From: Spongilla lacustris
Lineage: Eukaryota > Porifera > Demospongiae > Spongillida > Spongillidae
Reading direction: 5' to 3'
Assembly (NCBI GenBank): GCA_949361645.1
Contig: OX442417.1
Coordinates: 15,905,427-15,969,426, forward strand
Length of the DNA stretch: 64,000 nucleotides
Position 1 is the stretch's first letter; every line of letters begins with the position of its first letter. The notes beneath the pieces were generated by a model. It worked only from the letters and a program-made list of their open reading frames with translations. It did not search any database and was not told the origin of the DNA. Below, piece after piece: positions 31,867 through 44,325 of this stretch. Made by a program: the position numbers and the translations under genes.

Positions 31867-34850
31867 CCTTCATCACAAAGGTGATTGGCTGACAGGGGGA
31901 AGGGGAGAAGTAGTGGAGTGGAGGGGTGTACAGGAGCACTGCCCCAGAGTACGATATGTTTCCAATTGATGCCCCCTGTACAATAGAGGACAGCCCGGGG
32001 TACACCGGGTCATCTGGGTCCGTGATATTCAGGCCTTGGGGCAGGGTAACCATGAGGGGCGTGTCCTCGTACGCTGTGAGGTTGAGGATGCCGAAGGAGG
32101 GAGGGAAGTTGACGTACCTGATGAGGATGTTCACCATGGCTGATGAGGTATTGCCCGCAGGGTCTGTGGCCACAAGGAGGAAGGAGACAGATCCGTTGTA
32201 GTACATATCTGGAGTGTACTCTAGTCCCCACATCTGCACCAGGATGTTGTTAATTACATCTGCCGTCAGAGGGGTCAGTGATGCAACACCGTGTGTGACA
32301 TTTGTGTACTGAAGCCAGACTGGATCAGAGGGGCGGGCCTCCACGTCGCTAGTGGTTACCGTGATGTTGAGGATCTGACCCTCTGGGATGGTGTAGAGAG
32401 GGTCCACGTAGATGATGGGTGGGTAGTTGACTTCGGTCACCATGACAACAATGGTATAGGGAACACAAATGTAAAGGTCACACACGCTCAAGGTAATGTT
32501 AAAATTGCCATATTGGTACTGAGGGGGCGTGTAGGAGATGAGGGTGTAGCGGGGATTGAGCCGGTCCAAGAAGTGCCAGTTACCGCTAGTGGTCACGCCC
32601 CCATCCTCCACCCAAGGTGGGACCTGCACATCAGAGAAGTAGTAGGAGACGTTGATGGTGATGGGCGTGTCCTCCAGTGTCTCCGCCTCCAGTGGGCGTA
32701 CAGGGTAGGGAGGGTAGTTGACGTAGATGATGTCCACTGTGATGTTGACTGGGGAGGAGCACGCCCCCTTTGAGTCACAGGCGTGATAGAAGAAGACCCT
32801 GGTACCGTAGTCGTTGAGGGCAGGGTGGTAGGTGATGTTCCCAGTGGTGTTGTCCACACTCAGCCAACCATAGCCACCCAGGGTGCCATCAGGAAGGATG
32901 GATGAGCCAGTGAGGTAGTCGTCATAGTCAATGAAGTTCTGGAGAACATTCACGGTCAGGTTATGGTCCTCATAGATTGTGATCAGGTAGGAGTAGTTTG
33001 CGGGGGGGCTGTACATCGGGGGGTTATTCACACTGAACCCTTCAATTATGGTGTAGACAGTTTTGCTCCAGTTGCCCCCCAGGTGGTCCAATATTCTGAA
33101 GGACACAGTCCTGTTCCCACTGGTCATGTTCTTGTCACGATTGCAGTACCTCAGTGCTCTGATGACCTCCACCCAATCTGGATGTGTGAGCATTGCTGGG
33201 AAGTTAAGCACAACAGATGTATTGGATGAAAAATTCATGCTACAGTCCCCAGACCCAGAGAACCAGTTTTGTTGTCCCATTGTCATATAAAGGTTATCGT
33301 CACTGATAGCAGTGCCATCCACAAAGATGCCTTCATACACACCGTCCACTGCCCCTTCCAACACCACCTCCAGGTCATAGAGAGATGTGTCGTATGGATC
33401 TGGATCACTGACGGTGACACTGTTACGGTCCACAACGGGGATGGGCGTGGCATCTTCATAGTAAGTAGTTAGGTAGGTGGGGCCAGGGACAAAGGTGTCA
33501 TTATAAAGTGGTCCAGAAGTGGGTCCAGAGGTGGGTTCAGAAGTAGGTCCGGAAGTGGGCCCAGAAGTAGGTCCGGAAGTGGGTCCAGAAGTAGGTCCAG
33601 AGGTAGATACATCAAAACCAGACCCAGAACCTGACTCATAAAGGGGTGTGGGGGACTGAGTGGGCAAGAATGCATAGGTAGGTGTGGTCATGGAGGAGCC
33701 AGGAGTGGATATGTAAGTAGGCGTGACCATGGGAATAGGGATGTGGCTTATGCCAGATATATTCAACACAGGGATGTGGTTGACTCTTGTGATGAGTACA
33801 GAGATGTAGTAGGTCAAGCTTTCCTTCAGACCATCACTGGCCACAAAGAGGTACTGTATACCAGCCACATAGTTCCTATAATCCATGGTGGTTGGCAGGC
33901 CATACACCAGCAAGCTTCCATTAGGGTACTGAAGGGTGTTATTGGTGTAGGGAGGTATAAGCCGCTCCCCAGGGTCCATGGGGTTTACTATGGCAACCCT
34001 CACGTAGGCCAAAGTGTAGTTATCTACATCAAGGAGGGTCATGTAGGGAGAGGTGACCTTCACAGGTGGGCCATCCTCCACAAACACTGTGCTGAAGTTG
34101 GTACCCGTGCCTGGTCCATTGAGGTCAAAGAAGGGTGGGTCATTCACAGCGTGGAAGGTGATAAAGACATTGCGAGGCACACTGCTGCTGATGCCATCAG
34201 ACACCTCCACCTCCACCACCCTCATGGAGGTGTTGGGGTTACCCGGGTGGGCGTTAAGGTCAACATAGGTGAGGCTCCTCAACAGCTCCTGGTACTCTGT
34301 GATGAGGGCTACCCCGCTGAGCTCAAGGAGTCCTGTGGTATTGTCATAGGCAAAGGTGATGTTGGGGTGGTCCCCAACGGTGAGGTCCTCAAGGGGGCGG
34401 TCATCTGGGTCTAGCAGCCTGGCCACCAGACCTACCAGAGTGGTGTTGTCCAGGTCTGTGATGGTGGCGTTGGGGGCCAGAGGGAGTGGCCCCTCCCCCT
34501 CCACGTAGTTGATGATGTTGTCGTACATGTTGGGCACAGGCCCGTGGAGGTCCACCACAGGGGGGTAGTTCACCCTCTGTATGGCCACCTGAATGTACTC
34601 CACAGGCCCGTGGAGGTCCACCACAGGAGGGTAATTCACCCTCTGTATTTTCCACCTGAATGTACTCCACAGGGCTGCAGCCCATCATACATCACCATGG
34701 AGATGTACCTGGTGTGCGGGGAGGGTAGCACCGCCGTGTCTATGTATGTCAGCGTGGCTATTGTCCGCTGGAAATCCCCTAGCCAAGCCGGTCCAGTTAA
34801 CATCAGTGTATCGTTGACGTACAGCATTTCTGCTTCATTGTCTCTAATAG
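31867..34850 (-). CDS. Repeat receptor: N-terminal available ectodomain (5' truncated)
   Basis: About 925 codons are open from 34639 down, with at least eight tandem cadherin-like/VCBS repeats, each ending in an N-x-P-P motif (VNDPPFFDLNGP, VNHIPVLNI, VNNPPMYSP, VNYPPYPVRP, VNYPPIIYV, VNFPPSFGI). There are dozens of N-glycosylation sites and a mucin-like TSGP tetrapeptide run at about 33500-33610. Upstream, the same repeat type continues to about 34850 in another frame (LTGPAWLGDFQRTIATLTY). The change occurs where a 66-bp segment is tandemly duplicated (34543-34675) and one copy gained a base. No signal peptide is present. Homology to locus A 3' flank begins right there, so the true N-terminus was removed by rearrangement. 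Confidence 0.75.
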
Positions 34851-34972
34851 TTATTAAAACTTGCTGCCTCTTATTAGTCAGCACACCTATACAGCAAACA
34901 TATTACAGAATAACATTATACCACAGTATACTCTATTTATACAGGTTTGAAGCTGGCGATAGGCTACCAGAG

Positions 34973-35262
34973 TCAATGTTGCACTCCTCGCATCGAAGCT
35001 TTCATTCTTTCCACCAAGTCTTTATATTTAGGAATTGCACCCAATACTTCGAGAAAGGTGTGGAAGTTGTAACTGTCTATTCCTATGGCTTTTTGCACAG
35101 CAGTGAGCAGTCTGTCCATCCTTTGAAGGACAGTGTACATCCCATGGTCCACCTCAGCTTTCTCATTCTCTGTTATCACACCTTTGGATAACAGTTCTGC
35201 AGCTATGTCATCAGGGTGGACAGCCTTCTTTAGATCTGCATAGTATTGTACAAAGACTTCTC
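34973..35262 (-). CDS. CARD-like death-fold exon, locus B (C-terminal exon)
   Basis: Counterpart of 18581-18846. Acceptor ttttttccag, phase 1, 96 codons including the stop at 34973. Same helix pattern with substitutions (AAELLSKGVITENEKAEVD, RLLTAVQKAIG, FHTFLEVLGAIPKYKDLV). It extends 8 residues at the start and a few at the end relative to locus A. In this locus the COR exon reads straight into it with no premature stop. The changes are spread and conservative, consistent with a working domain. Confidence 0.68.
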
Positions 35263-35367
35263 CTGGAAAAAAGACAAATCACATTGGTATGGAGGGTCTA
35301 CATATTTCCCATGGTGGCATATATGTGCACCCCATCCCTCCCCTCCTCATCTCCCTCCTACTATTAA

Positions 35368-36340
35368 CACCGGTTCTGTGAAATCAGACGACTTTTTTGG
35401 CCTATTTTGTCGAACTCACTTTTTTGGAAAATTAGTCGGAACGGTACCAATTGTCACTAATACCAGTGTACGAAGTAGTTCAACTCCTTAGACGATGTTT
35501 GGAGTTACTGCCAGCCTTGTAACTACTTCCGCTGAGGACCTACGTTTGTTTACAGTCGAGAGGGTAAAGGAAACAGGACACTTTTTTCTGACAAGGTTTC
35601 TGAGTCTAGAAACAGTATCTAAGTGCTCAACTGGATAGGATAGGTAGCGCTTCAAACAATTCTGGCAGTAACCCAACTTGCTAGCGTTGAAACAGACACT
35701 GAACTTCTTTGGATCTCGACTCCAGACCCAAATATTGGTCGTGCACAGGCCCAAACACCTAATCAGTAGGCATCACATGGGTCACAGAACTAGTTTGGAT
35801 CTCGACACCAGACCCAAATTTGGTCAAGCTCAGGCCCAAACACCTTATGATTAGGCATCACGTGGGTACTATTTACGCATAAATATGCGCACGTGAGCTA
35901 AAATACTAGGCTTTTCGTCCAGTTATTGATTTCTCGTACCCAGACATTTATAAACTACATTGATCTACGTAAGCCCTCGAACGAGGTAAACAACTGTAAG
36001 TGAGTTTTGTACAAGATCTAAGCTAACTGCCAAAACGATATCTATTGTGGCCTCCTAGTAGTACCAAATGATGTTTAAAATCGTATCCATAGTGGCTCTT
36101 AATTGCCTAGGAAAAAAGTGTACTCTGCAACGCTTCGTGACCGAAAAACATGAAACCGCATCAGTTTGAAAGCATACAGGTAAGTGTCCACGATAGATAT
36201 AAGACAGATGACAACGTCAAATGGCTAGGTGATAGTTAACTATATAAAAATATGCTTTTCCAGACAATTGTAGGCCTTGCGACTAATTTTTAGAAAGTAT
36301 GGTTCGACGAAAAAGGTCGTCTAATTTTACGGAACCGGTG
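35368..36340. mobile_element. TTAA-targeting DNA transposon (piggyBac-like ends), non-autonomous
   Basis: Flanked by TTAA at 35364-35367 and 36341-36344. Inverted ends read CACCGGTTCTGTGAAATCAG on the left and CACCGGTTCCGTAAAATTAG on the right (reverse complement). Locus A has the empty site (ctactattaagaac near 18911) with a single TTAA, so insertion followed the duplication. It contains two tandem units of about 82 bp (35704-35870, gatctcgacaccagaccc). An 88-codon minus-strand frame (35488-35754) is unrecognised. No transposase is present. Confidence 0.88.
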
Positions 36341-36473
36341 TTAACAACACTACCTGTTACCTGTTACCCTGTCCATGAGGTGTGGTAATGATGGTTCACT
36401 GTCCAGGGACAAATGAACTGTACAGAGATGGAACAGATGGTGGTCAAATGGTACTACCACACACATCACCCAC

Positions 36474-38000
36474 CTGTTGTACTGGGCTTTTGGTCCTCCA
36501 AACATGTTTGTATAAATCCACCCAACCACATCAGCTGGTCCTCACTCAGCTCTCCATTCTGGTCTTCTAAAATGGTACACTTCCACTTGTATGCTGACCT
36601 TGAACACACCACTACAGCTACATGAGGAGGGTCTGAGGTACAACGGGCTCCTGCACACATGAAGGCATCTTCAAACTCGACATTATGGTACTTGAGCACA
36701 CTACAGGCACTCTTGATACTACTGTGGACAAGACCTCTTATCTCCCTACACACCACACTCGAAGCCTCATCAACATGCACTTCTATATAGGAGAACATGT
36801 CAACAAGGGTCACAATTTCTGAGGAGTTCTTATGTACTAATCTGATACAGTTGCGATACTGACACGAAGGCTTTCCCCTATTGGTGCACACCTTCCAAGA
36901 GGATGAAAGTAGAAGGGCCACAAGACAGCAAAACAGACCACTAGGAATATAGCCATGGGGGAACCTAATCATCAGGGAGGCACCTCTTTCAAGGTACTTG
37001 GACACTTGGGTGGAGTCCAGGTGGGGCAGCAGAGCAGGCATCAAGTACTCACCATCTCTGATCATAGCTATGGCACCACGACTCACCAGTAACTTCACTA
37101 CATCTTGTGGAGTGAACAGACCCTCTTTGTAGTGCTTTGAAAACTTCCTCAGTAGCTCCACTGACAACAGGCCATGGTCCCTGAACATGACCAGGTCACT
37201 CTCAGCTGCCACACCCTTTTCAGGATTATCTCTCAGCTTGTGGTGGTACTGCACTAGTTCAGTCACCTTGGTGAGGACTACCTGGGGGTCACAGAACACT
37301 GTCTGGGGAAGAACCTCTGGGTAATATAAGAACACATTGTGGTGGACAAGATGGTGCAAGGCAGCAGAGAACACATCTCCCTCAATGTGAAACCTTTTAG
37401 CACATGCTTGGCATTCTGCAAGGCTGAGAACTCCATCGTGGGATGACCTTTGGAGAACAATTTCCAGCCCAAACCATGCTATCGGCCAATTTACTAACTG
37501 CTGGGGACATTTGGATACTATTGTCTTTCTAAGTACCTGGGCAACATGTCTATCCACATCTTCAGGAGAAAGGCCGTTCACAGCAAATATCAGTTCATCC
37601 ATTCCTTCTCCATTGTAAAGCACACAGAAGTGGGTGGAATCCAGTAATGCCTTCAGTTGTTGGTTCTTCTCTTTGATAGACTCTGAACACTCACTTTCAG
37701 CATCTCGATGTGTTCCCACAGTGACAATCAGAGGGCAAGCATCCTGTGAGTGAATTGCTCCAAGACAGTGTTGAAGGATCTGTTTATGAGAGAGAGATGA
37801 TCGATATGGTTTACCAACAGGCTTGCCATCTGCTCCATAGTACTCAATGGTGGGGTGATGTGATAGCTCTTCTGACAGCTTCACTACAAATATTGTTACA
37901 GATGGGTTTTGTACAAACAATGGAAGGATATCATGGTACTGCAGTTGACCACCACTGTCAATGAACTGGATCCACTTTACTCCAAACAACTTCTTCTTGT
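36474..38000 (-). CDS. Roc (second half) and COR domain exon, locus B
   Basis: 1527-nt exon, same acceptor (gtgtag) and donor (acaacag/gtgg) and same phases as in locus A. It has FIDSGGQLQYHD and VTVGTHRD for the Roc G3 and G4 motifs, then the COR region. It stays open through the donor: the codon that is TAG in locus A is sense here. A stretch just before the end (LGGFIQTCLEDQKPSTT) differs from locus A by a short replacement. This is the more intact of the two paralogues. Confidence 0.83.
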
Positions 38001-38057
38001 CTACACAAGGAGATGACCGGTAAACCAGCTAGGTCAGATCTCAAAGCCATCCCTTAC

Positions 38058-38536
38058 CTGAGGATTGGTTGATGTGATGAACCAGCTCATCCTCTATATC
38101 TGCAGTCCTGCTCTGTTCAGGCTGGGTGGTGTCCTTGGTGATGTTCACACCAGTAGGGGTGGGACCAACAGCTCCATCACTGGATACATTGGAAGGGTTA
38201 ATGGCCATCTTTGGGTGAGTGCTCACCACATCAGCCAATGATGGTGCCATGGATACACCACCTTTGATGGTTCCTCCAATAACACTCATCAGTGCCTGGT
38301 CATCTTCAACCACAAACCAGTCATCCTCCTCTTGTCCACCCACACCAGCCAGTGTGAAGGAGATGGCTCTAACAGGGTTGTCAGCCAGTCCTGTACTGAC
38401 ACGTTGGTTTGGATGGTCCTTGTTGAGAAGGAGGTGTTTGAGGTGAGTCTTGCCAACACCAGCAGCTCCAAGGATGAGACACTTGGTCACTGAAGTTTCC
38501 ACATATCCCTTGGTCATGGCCTCCTCATAGAGCCTC
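38058..38536 (-). CDS. Roc GTPase first exon (P-loop), locus B
   Basis: 479 nt, equal in length and phase to the exon in locus A (phase 2 in, phase 1 out). P-loop LGAAGVGKTHLK is conserved, and the acidic linker differs by a handful of residues. No kelch exon lies upstream in this locus. The intron before it (38537-39087 in the proposed model) holds an (AC)n tract and the 21-bp minisatellite, and then comes the truncated AIG1-like GTPase on the same strand. Confidence 0.82.
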
Positions 38537-38615
38537 CTGAATGAAGAATAAATTATGCACACACATCAGAACACTTATTCTGTTGAGTTAATATGTTTGG
38601 ATAACTTTGCAAAGG

Positions 38616-39087
<472 letters not shown>

Positions 39088-39875
39088 CTCTGTAACTCTT
39101 CATTCATTGCTTTGTCCTCTGCCTTCTTCCTCTCATCCTCTGCTTCCTGTAGCTTTGCTTCCGCTTCACGTGCACGCCTCAGCTCCTCATATTCACCTGG
39201 AATTGAGTTTTCGGTATTAACGTCAGGTTTTGTGCGAGCCCAGCGTATAATCTGATCTAAAGTTGATTCCGTTTTCTCATGTAGGGTTTTCATTTGATCA
39301 TCTGATATGCGCACAAATGGGAGCAAACGTAAATCATCTGGCTTCAGATCTACTTGCCATGATGGCAACCAAGATATGGAGACACCTATCTTACGTGAGA
39401 TTATATCAACAATTTCTTTTCTCTTTTCGTCAGATTGTGTTGCTGAAACCATGCCTTTGGCCTTCGTGAACACAATGCCCATATTTTTAAAACAGTCAGG
39501 GCCAAAAGAATCATACAGAAGCTTCACTGCGTCCTGCATTCCGGAATCGAACCGCGGGGCTTCCTCATTAACCACCAAACAAAAGCCGTTGACGGATTTG
39601 AGCTTCGCCACACTTTTGACTATCTTTGTGATGTTTTCCTCATCCCTTTTAGCACCATGCGTATCCATTAAGCCAGGAGTGTCCATTACTAGGACACTCG
39701 GATCTCCGCCAGTTACGAAAACTGGATCGTGTGTATGCGATGAAATTCCAGACGAATCCTTAAAGACTTCGTCAATGGCTTCAGACGAAAGTCCTAGACG
39801 AAGCGCTAAACCACGACATACACATGATTTTCCGTCACCAGTACGACCAATGGCGACAATTTTGCAGGCCGACAT
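39088..39875 (-). CDS. Truncated AIG1-like GTPase, candidate first exon of locus B chimera
   Basis: 262 codons plus two bases, nearly identical to residues 1-240 of the gene at 8564-10132 (same GRTGDGKS, DTPGL and FTKAK motifs), then a shortened coiled coil ending MNEELQ. At 39088 the minisatellite begins, and the joint reads CAGAG/GTACAG, a usable though weak splice donor (A at +5). The exon would end in phase 2, exactly what the Roc exon at 38536 accepts (AG plus G gives Arg). Without splicing, the frame runs into the minisatellite as YPLVWYR repeats and stops at 38856. So either a GTPase with a junk tail or an AIG1-Roc-COR-CARD protein is possible. Confidence 0.75.
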
Positions 39876-40051
39876 GCTTTTCTCACACGGGGATTATCAG
39901 ATTCCTCATATCTATTCATAGGTGAGAAGCGCTGACTAAACCACGTAATAATGAATATATAGCTCCAAAAGAGGTGGGGGTCTATCTTTAGCCTCTCCTC
40001 TGCACAGTCCTTGCCCAGCACTCTTAGCTACTCCTCTTTATGGAGGACACA

Positions 40052-41500
40052 CCCTCCTCCTCTGTCACCTGGGTGACCAGGCTGCATGTGCACTAAATAA
40101 TGGTGGGACTGATCAACAATGGTACGATTTTAAAGTCCTATTTTTAGCAATGAAAAATGTATGTACTACAAAAGTGCTAAATATGTGCTTGAGGTCTAAG
40201 CCACCCTTGGTGGTGATTTGATTCTGTTCTTAGATCCCGGCCTTGTATCCTTTTTTCCTTCCAAGTCCGTTTTATTATTTTGAAAGCAGATTCTTAATCT
40301 TCTCTTTAAGCTCTACAATATTGGACTGTGGGGTCTATATGGTTCTTCTAGCTCCAGTCATCAACTTGGATTCTTGTTGTTATCCAAATTCCTGCAACAC
40401 TACACCCATGCATCCCTCAGGTCACATGTACTAAGTGTGCACATAATTGGTGTGGGAGAAACTTGTAGTAACATGTGGTAGTTTGTGGAGTAAATCATAC
40501 GTGCGTAGGGTACCATATGCATGATTATGTAATAATTCAGCTGCAAGGATTTAAGCTTCTTTACTGAAACAGTCAGGCAAGGATATTCTAGATTGGTGAT
40601 GCTGACTTCTGTTCAGCCTTCATCTTAACATGTCACAGTTAAGCTGTCCAGTCTGAAAGAGGTTAGGGCAATTGACCCTCATGTTGCCTTACCCTCTTCC
40701 ACATTTCAGTGTGGAGGTTTCTGTAAACCACACCTCTGATCTATCATCTGCATACCACAGGCCACTGAGCTATTTGATGCCGAAGTACGTAAGTGCTTTG
40801 CACAATGTACTGCTGTGGACACTTCTGATCATGCCTGGCACCAGGCTAGGCTGAGTCTGAGTAGAGGTGGTCTGGGCCTGAGTAGAGGTGGTCTGGGCCT
40901 GAGTAGAGGTGGTCTGGGCCTGAGTAGAGGTGGTCTGGGCCTGAGTAGAGGTGGTCTGGGCCTGAGTAGAGGTGGTCTGGGTCTGCGTTTCCTCGCACAA
41001 CACTCCCCTGCAGCTTACATTGCCTCACTTTGTACCTCTGGTTTTGGCTCCCAGTCAGCACCACCTTGTCTCGGCACTTCAGTAGGGGGACCAGGAGTGA
41101 TGGTGCATTGGCCACAAGCTGAGGTGGCCATACTCCCAATGCTTCTGGTCCCCAGGTCCTTACTTCCCCAATGCCAGTAGTATACATTACACCCTTACAA
41201 TATTGTAGCTAAATAAAATTAGGCTGTCTACACCTAGTGAGGATGGCATGTCTCTCACAAAGTGCAGTCCATTAATGTCATGTAGTGCTGCGGATTGGGG
41301 CATTTCCCCCTGGGCGGCCTGCAGGGTGAAGTGGGTGGGGCAGCCTGCAGGGTGAAGGGGGTGAGGCAACCTGCAGGGTGAAGGGGGTGGGGCAGCCTGC
41401 AGGGTGAAGGGGGTGGGGCAGCCTGCAGGGTGAAGGGGGTGGGGCGGCCTGCAAGGTGAAGGGGGTGGGGCGGCTTGCAAGGTGAAGGGGGTGGAGCAAG
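40052..41500 (+). repeat. Dispersed repeat R1, copy B (with 600-bp internal deletion)
   Basis: Collinear with copy A from gtgcttgaggtctaagccac (40181) to the YNIVRV frame, but missing about 600 bp between two direct repeats that copy A keeps. It includes a 6-unit 21-bp minisatellite (40854-40980) and a 27-bp minisatellite of about 7 units (gcctgcagggtgaagggggt plus ggggcag, 41310-41490). On the minus strand 40846-41187 is open (TGIGEVRTWGPEALGVWPP), shared with copy C. Confidence 0.85.
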
Positions 41501-42189
41501 TGTTTAGACACTGGATAATGTAGCAATGATTTGCTGAGCATGTGGTCATGTTGTGTTCCCTCCACTGTAGTGGTCTTCTGAGTGAGTCAAGTGTTGCCCT
41601 GTCCCCTTCTGAAGTCAGCCTTGATCCTTCCGAGGAGGTTTGTGACACCTTGATGATAGCCTGGTACTAAGTGATCATGTCACCACCAGGATGTGTCCAT
41701 CTTAAGAGATGGCAAGAAGTGGAAGAGAGTAAGTGTTAAATGCTCAAGTGTGCTGGAAGCTTAGCTTATGATAGATGCTGACATCAATTTTATGCACAGT
41801 TTTGTTTTAGCAGCAGTATGTGCCAACATTGTGTGGAGTTCATCATGACAGTGAAAGTGCAGGACCATCAATTGTTTTTCGTGTTTATAATATCAAACGA
41901 CTTGTACATAGTTCGTAAGTGCTTGTTTATATATATATGTATACTGCTTTTTAAATCTTCATGCATAGCTGTGACTGCATATTTCCTGTTTGTGTGCATT
42001 GCATGCGGTCACGCAACGACAAATTAAAGGGAGTAAGTTTCTTAATCACATATCTCCGTTTTTAATCCGAGCTCTGCTGCCGGCAATGTATGGGAAATGT
42101 TTGCAATGGTGTGTAAGTAATATCTGTACACATGCATGCAGTCAATGTAGTGTATCAGTGTAACGGGAATTTTCTATTATCCCATGCAA
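41501..42189. other. Unassigned interval
   Basis: Beyond the end of R1 no repeat homology or gene could be recognised. A 69-codon plus frame at 41818-42027 is hydrophobic (IVRKCLFIYICILLF) but has no supporting features. Confidence 0.4.
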
Positions 42190-43951
42190 TGGTGCTATGC
42201 AGCCGGTACGTATATTTCACCTAACTTCCAAAATCCTCTTGGGAGTCCTTGGTCATAGATTATTACAATGTCTCCAACTGCCACAACCTTACCATCACCC
42301 ACAACATTTTTTCTTGATGTACGATGTTGCTCTCTTAATGTTTAATCTCCAGGGAAAAATCCTTATTTAAGGATGTCATTATCCTTAAATAAGGATCGTC
42401 TTTTGCATTGCATACTTTTGCTAACCAAGCAAATTAGATAATATAAATGCTATTGGTCAATTGTATACTGATTAGCCTCCATAACAAACTTTAAATGATG
42501 TCAATATGATCAATGTCCATGTTTTAAAACAGGGATGAAGTGGCACATCCTTATTTAAGGATTGACACCATGCATCCTTAAATAAGGATCACAACAGTAG
42601 AGGTTCTTGACCTCAAAAACCATAGTGGTTTTAAAACTCTTGATTTTCTCTGATAGTCAGTTAACCCAGCTATACTCACAACCTGATTTGTTGAAAAAAT
42701 AACTTGTGGTTAATAAGTTATGAGCATTTACATCATAACACTTCAAAATTAATATCAAGCGTTTGTATAATGACGCGTACGTGTACTGATGTAGATGCTA
42801 TCTTCTGGTCAAACGTCAGCGTGGATGTATCCCTATAGCCTCGCTGAGACCAGTGCATGACCACGTGCACTACATGTGGTTGCGCTCCATTGAACAGACT
42901 GAGTGTGCTTTCTATTCCTATCATTTCATGCATACAGTATACAGTACCCGGGCATGTACAATGGTGGATGGGGGGGGGGGGGGGGGGGGGTTACGGGAGA
43001 TGTAGGAAGCGTTGCCAAATTCTTAGCCCCAATTAATCAGACTCGAGGGGACCACGTCATTGCCTAGGCCTACTGTTACTGCCGCCATAGATTACGGAAT
43101 TCAGTAGGGTGACCACCTAGCTACACATGTATATATAGGCCTAGTGGCCCGCCTACATGTAAGTTCCATCCATACTGAGGAATTACATCCGTCGTTTTCA
43201 CTAAGCTGCAGGGTTGCTTAGCTATAGCTTGACACTTTCGAGTGTATGACACTGGCCGCGTGGTCCGGTATACGTACAATGTACGCGAGTCGTGAGCCAG
43301 CGTATCGCCGTGGATATTGTTCCACAGATGGGTCCATCTGATTCTGACAGTCTACATTCTACTACTTCAGCTTTCAGAAACCTGACCTTCTTTCGATTTG
43401 AGTTAATTGGCTCACTACAGTACTATATATCGCCAACGGCAAAATGGCGGCTTCGCCAAAACGAGACTGTAATACCGGTTTTTGAGCAAGTCAAACCTGT
43501 TGTGATCGCGGCAGTAACGCTAATCTGCCTTATCTTGAATCTAGTTAATCACAAATCTAAAATAAAGCACCAAGTGTGCATCATTCTCTTAGAAAGTGGT
43601 CATCATCCTTATTTAAGGATGGCCATCCTTAAATAAGGATTCCGGGAGATTAAACATTAACTCCAATAAATACTCTCTTTTCCACCTTTGCCAATAGTGA
43701 TCTAAAAGAGTGTTTAAATACCTGGCTCTCAGTGATAATTCAACTGAGGTCTCTCCATAGTCTGGGTCAACATCTGGTGGTGGATCAGGTAAACAAAGTA
43801 GCCTGCGGCCAGTCAGCAGATGCAAGGGAGTGAGAGGCTCATCAAGATCTTCACTGGATACAAAGGATATATCCAAAGAGCAAGAAGGTAAGCTTATCTC
43901 TTCCTGCAGAGGAATACATTGACGGTTCCTCCGTCCTCCATCCCTCCACAC
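42190..43951 (-). pseudogene. BEL/Pao retrotransposon integrase C-terminus, interrupted by a transposon
   Basis: Two pieces of one frame. 43657-43951 reads EPLTPLHLLTGRRL, then RARYLNTLLDHYWQRWKREY, the signature of BEL/Pao integrase C-terminal (DUF5641-like) domains. 42190-42335 continues with GDIVIIYDQGLPRGFWKLGE and a stop. A TTAA-flanked element (42339-43656) separates them. Counting bases, loss of the element plus one TTAA leaves the two pieces in the same frame. The rest of the retrotransposon is absent; upstream it gives way to a minisatellite at about 43936. Relic of a genomic retroelement. Confidence 0.8.
42339..43656. mobile_element. TTAA-flanked DNA transposon with palindromic ATCCTTATTTAAGGAT modules
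   Basis: TTAA at 42335-42338 and 43657-43660. Inverted ends TGTTTAATCTCC / GGAGATTAAACA continue into a pair of AATCCTTATTTAAGGAT-type palindromes, so the ends pair over about 50 bp. A further palindromic pair sits at 42550-42593. A G-run of about 21 lies at 42970. A plus frame of 114 codons (43292-43636) is open but unrecognised and runs into the right end. No transposase is found. A diverged relic of the same terminal module may lie at 62285-62340. Confidence 0.85.
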
Positions 43952-44325
43952 ACCACCCTACTCTTCCATCCACCCCCTCCTCCACACATACCACCCTACT
44001 CCTCCATCCACCCCCTTCTCCACACACACCACCCTACTCTTTCATCCACCCCTTCACACACCACCCTACTCTTCCATCCACCCCCTTCACACACACCACC
44101 CTACTCTTCCATCCACCCCCTTCACACACACACCACCCTACTCTTCCATCCACCCCCTTCACACACACCACCCTACTCTTCCATCCACCCCCTTCACACA
44201 CACCACCCTACTCTTCCATCCACCCCCTTCACACACACCACCCTACTCTTCCATCCACCCCCTTCACACACACCACCCTACTCTTCCATCCACTCCCTTC
44301 ACACACACCACCCTACACTTCCATC
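43936..44325. repeat. 35-bp minisatellite
   Basis: About 10-11 units of ccctactcttccatccaccc ... cacaccacca with small length variants. It starts at the broken edge of the BEL/Pao fragment. Confidence 0.9.
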
